Of a stretch of DNA of 64,000 nt, positions 62,053-64,000 are shown one piece after another. Numbering within the stretch: the stretch's first letter is position 1; the number at the start of each line of letters is the position of its first letter. The position numbers and the translations under genes were made by a program. The notes beneath the pieces are model-generated. The model saw only the letters and a program-made list of their open reading frames with translations. It was not told where the DNA came from and ran no database searches. The DNA is taken from contig NZ_CP011805.1 in assembly GCF_001028625.1 (NCBI RefSeq), positions 124,001-188,000 on the forward strand, in the 5' to 3' direction. This DNA is from Pelagerythrobacter marensis (GTDB lineage Bacteria; Pseudomonadota; Alphaproteobacteria; Sphingomonadales; Sphingomonadaceae).

Positions 62053-62556
62053 CTATTTCTTGCGGCCGAAATCGACCGTGACGACGTTGGAGCCGTCCTC
62101 GCTTTCGCCAACGGTCGGCTGGTCGCCCTGTTCCGGGGCGTCGTTTTCTGCCGCGTCGTGCGCTTCGGGCGCCATATCGGCGACACTGGCCTGAAACTGC
62201 AGTCCGAAATCGACCGCCGGATCGACGAACGCGGTGATCGCGGAGAACGGAATGTCGAGCTTGGCCGGAACCTGATTGAAGCTGAGGCCGACGGTGAACC
62301 CTTCTTCGTCGACCTTCAGATCCCAGAACTTGTTCTGCAGCACGATCGTCATTTCATCGGGGAAACGTTCGCGCAGATGGGCCGGGATGGAAACACCCGG
62401 CGCATGAGTCTTGAACGTAATGTAGAAATGGTGGCTGCCGGGCAGTTCGCTGCCGCCGGCCTGGATTTCGCCCAGCACGCGACCGACCACGGCGCGCAGC
62501 GCCTCCTGGACGATCTCGTCATAAGGGATCAGGCTGTCGGGTGTATCGTCGGTCAT
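62053..62556 (-). CDS. sspB: SspB-family ClpXP adaptor
   Basis: 167 residues. The alphaproteobacterial SspB fold is visible: IPYDEIVQEALRAVVGRVLGEIQAGG, HFYITFKTHAPGVSIPAHLRERFPDEMTIVLQNKFWDLKVDEEGFTVGLSFNQVPAKLDIPFSAITAFVDPAV. An acidic linker leads to a C-terminal ClpX-docking tail (NVVTVDFGRKK). It delivers ssrA-tagged proteins to ClpXP. ATG 62556 is chosen; the upstream open frame lies over hisB. Confidence 0.92.
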   Translation of the reverse strand: MTDDTPDSLIPYDEIVQEALRAVVGRVLGEIQAGGSELPGSHHFYITFKTHAPGVSIPAHLRERFPDEMTIVLQNKFWDLKVDEEGFTVGLSFNQVPAKLDIPFSAITAFVDPAVDFGLQFQASVADMAPEAHDAAENDAPEQGDQPTVGESEDGSNVVTVDFGRKK

Positions 62557-62641
62557 CTCGCCCGCTTCGTGGCGACCCTCGGCGCGCCGGTCAAGCGCCA
62601 ATGCTTGCGCCATGCCCAGCCATGCGTATAGCGCCGCAGAC

Positions 62642-63235
62642 ATGCGAACAGGCAGGATCGAGCGGAAGACGGCGGAAACCGCCATTGAAATCGAGGTCAA
62701 CCTCGATGGCAGCGGTATCTATACGGTGGCGACGGGGATCGGCTTTCTCGATCACATGGTCGAACAGTTTGCCAAGCATTCGCTGATCGACGTGACGATG
62801 AAAGTCGACGGCGATCTTCACGTGGACCAGCACCACACGACCGAAGACAGCGCCATCGCGCTGGGGCAGGCGCTGGCCCAGGCGCTGGGCGACAAGGCGG
62901 GGATCGCGCGATATGGCCACGCCTATTCGCCGATGGACGAGACGCTGGCGCGGGTCGCGCTCGACATTTCCGGTCGGCCCTTTCTCGCCTGGCGGGCCGG
63001 CTTCTCGCAGCCGCGACTGGGCGAATGGGATACCGAGCTGATCGAACACTGGTTCCAGTCGGTGGCGCAGGCAGCGGGGATCACCCTGCATGTCGAACTG
63101 CTTTATGGTCAGAACAACCACCATATCTGCGAAGCGATCTACAAGGGTTTCGCCCGCGCGATGCGCACCGCGGTGGAAATCGACCCGCGCAAGGGCGGCG
63201 CGGTTCCCAGCACCAAGGGCATTCTGGGTGGCTGA
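62642..63235 (+). CDS. hisB: Imidazoleglycerol-phosphate dehydratase
   Basis: Sixth step of histidine synthesis. 197 residues with GIGFLDHMVEQFAKHSLIDVTMKVDGDLHVDQHHTTEDSAIALGQAL and the second metal-binding repeat QNNHHICEAIYKGFARAMR. ATG 62642 (MRTGRIERKTAET) is the usual start; an in-frame ATG lies at 62612. It overlaps hisH by eight bases and is divergent from sspB. Confidence 0.96.
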   Translation: MRTGRIERKTAETAIEIEVNLDGSGIYTVATGIGFLDHMVEQFAKHSLIDVTMKVDGDLHVDQHHTTEDSAIALGQALAQALGDKAGIARYGHAYSPMDETLARVALDISGRPFLAWRAGFSQPRLGEWDTELIEHWFQSVAQAAGITLHVELLYGQNNHHICEAIYKGFARAMRTAVEIDPRKGGAVPSTKGILGG

Positions 63236-63848
63236 AACCGTTGCGCTGATCGATTACGGCGCGGGCAATCTGCATTCGGTGGAAAACGCGCTGCGCACGG
63301 TGGGGGCGGCGGTGCAGGTGACCGCCGATCCCGATGCAGTGCGCGCTGCCGACCGGATCGTCCTGCCCGGCGTCGGCTCGTTTCGGGCCTGCGCGCGCGG
63401 CCTGACCGCGATCCCCGGCCTCGTCGACGCGATGGACGAGCGCGTGCGCGGGGGCGGCGTGCCGTTTCTGGGCGTGTGCGTGGGGATGCAGCTGCTAGCG
63501 GACCGCGGGCTTGAGCACGGGGTGACGCGCGGGCTGGGCTGGATCGGCGGGGAAGTGCGCGCGATCGAGAGGACTGACCCTGCGATCAAGGTTCCGCACA
63601 TGGGCTGGAACGATGTCGCCCCGACCGCCCATGCCGGAACCGTGCTGGAGGAGGGGGAGGCATACTATCTCCATTCCTACCATTTCGCCGCCGACGATCC
63701 GCAGACGATCGCCGCGATGACCGACCACGGGGGCGGGATCGTCGCCGCGGTCGCGCGCGACAACCTGCTGGGCGTGCAATTCCATCCCGAAAAGAGCCAG
63801 GCCTACGGGCTGGCCCTGTTGACCCGTTTCCTGGAGTGGCGCCCGTGA
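63228..63848 (+). CDS. hisH: Imidazole glycerol phosphate synthase subunit HisH
   Basis: The glutamine amidotransferase subunit. 206 residues from GTG 63228 (VAETVALIDYGAGNLHSVENAL). The catalytic Cys is in FLGVCVGMQLL and the His/Glu in GVQFHPEKSQ. Start overlaps hisB; the stop overlaps hisA (GTGA). Confidence 0.95.
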   Translation: MAETVALIDYGAGNLHSVENALRTVGAAVQVTADPDAVRAADRIVLPGVGSFRACARGLTAIPGLVDAMDERVRGGGVPFLGVCVGMQLLADRGLEHGVTRGLGWIGGEVRAIERTDPAIKVPHMGWNDVAPTAHAGTVLEEGEAYYLHSYHFAADDPQTIAAMTDHGGGIVAAVARDNLLGVQFHPEKSQAYGLALLTRFLEWRP

Positions 63849-64000
63849 TCGTTTTTCCCGCAATCGACCTCAAGGCTGGCCAGGTCGTGCGCCTGGCCGA
63901 AGGCGACATGGATCGCGCCACCGTTTACGGCGACGATCCCGCCGCGCAGGCCATGCTGTTTGCCGAGGCGGGGGCGCAGCATCTCCACGTTGTCGATCTC
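63845..64000 (+). CDS. hisA: HisA, 5' part (cut by window end)
   Basis: Phosphoribosylformimino-AICAR phosphate isomerase. GTG 63845 starts VIVFPAIDLKAGQVVRLAEGDMDRATVYGDDP, then AQAMLFAEAGAQHLHVVDL at the window end, the first half-barrel with the catalytic Asp in AIDLK. Only 52 codons are present. Confidence 0.93.
   Translation, partial: MIVFPAIDLKAGQVVRLAEGDMDRATVYGDDPAAQAMLFAEAGAQHLHVVDL

Overview
The window is a continuous piece of a GC-rich alphaproteobacterial chromosome, most likely from Sphingomonadales (Erythrobacteraceae-like). This is an inference from the crtY/crtI/crtB carotenoid genes, an alphaproteobacterial SspB, the many four-base ATGA/GTGA gene overlaps, and protein types common in this order (MipA/OmpV, S9 peptidase, DUF885, PhoX-like). 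No rRNA, tRNA or CRISPR array was seen.

Layout. 1-13.3 kb: one long + strand flagellar operon in the order (fliE tail) fliF-G-H-I-J-K-L-M-N-O-P-Q-R-flhB-fliD-fliS, covering the MS ring, switch complex, export ATPase, export gate and filament cap. A LuxR/FixJ-type regulator with a defective receiver domain follows. 14-20.9 kb: a Tat/lipoprotein PhoX-like protein, a GDT1-like membrane protein, Dps, a 6-phosphogluconolactonase, a Nudix hydrolase, DNA polymerase IV and a Bcr/CflA drug exporter. 20.9-27.8 kb (- strand): a biotin-dependent carboxylase alpha subunit, then crtB, a LOG-family gene, a DUF559 nuclease cassette, crtI and crtY. 27.9-34.7 kb: an outer-membrane protein and exported peptidases or hydrolases. 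34.7-36.7 kb: a TPP riboswitch and thiC.

36.7-39.7 kb is an accessory island. It holds a DUF2199 gene, a decayed second copy of the thiC 3' end, a visibly AT-rich two-gene cassette (methyltransferase-like protein plus AlkB-type dioxygenase), and a rifampin ADP-ribosyltransferase gene broken by an apparent one-base deletion. 39.8-51.5 kb holds small stress-related and hypothetical genes (HPF/RaiA, cold-shock protein, GFA, SWIB, PEBP, DUF3008), an S41 protease, an M19 dipeptidase and dapD. 51.5-60.0 kb is an acyl-CoA catabolism region with three acyl-CoA dehydrogenases, an alcohol dehydrogenase, an APH-type kinase, an SDR and an MFS transporter. 60.0-60.9 kb is a long intergenic stretch with palindromic repeats and a possible unidentified structured RNA. 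60.9-64 kb holds gmk, a hypothetical gene, sspB and hisB-hisH-hisA, with hisA running off the end.

The most noteworthy items are: (1) a DUF559 nuclease gene flanked by 51-bp inverted two-hairpin repeats, whose sequence differences all preserve the hairpins, placed exactly between crtI and the next gene; (2) the AT-rich methyltransferase/AlkB pair; (3) the possible structured RNA at about 60.4-60.7 kb; (4) the phosphorylation-incompetent regulator and the FliM without a CheY-binding peptide. All functions are read from sequence by eye; no database search was run.
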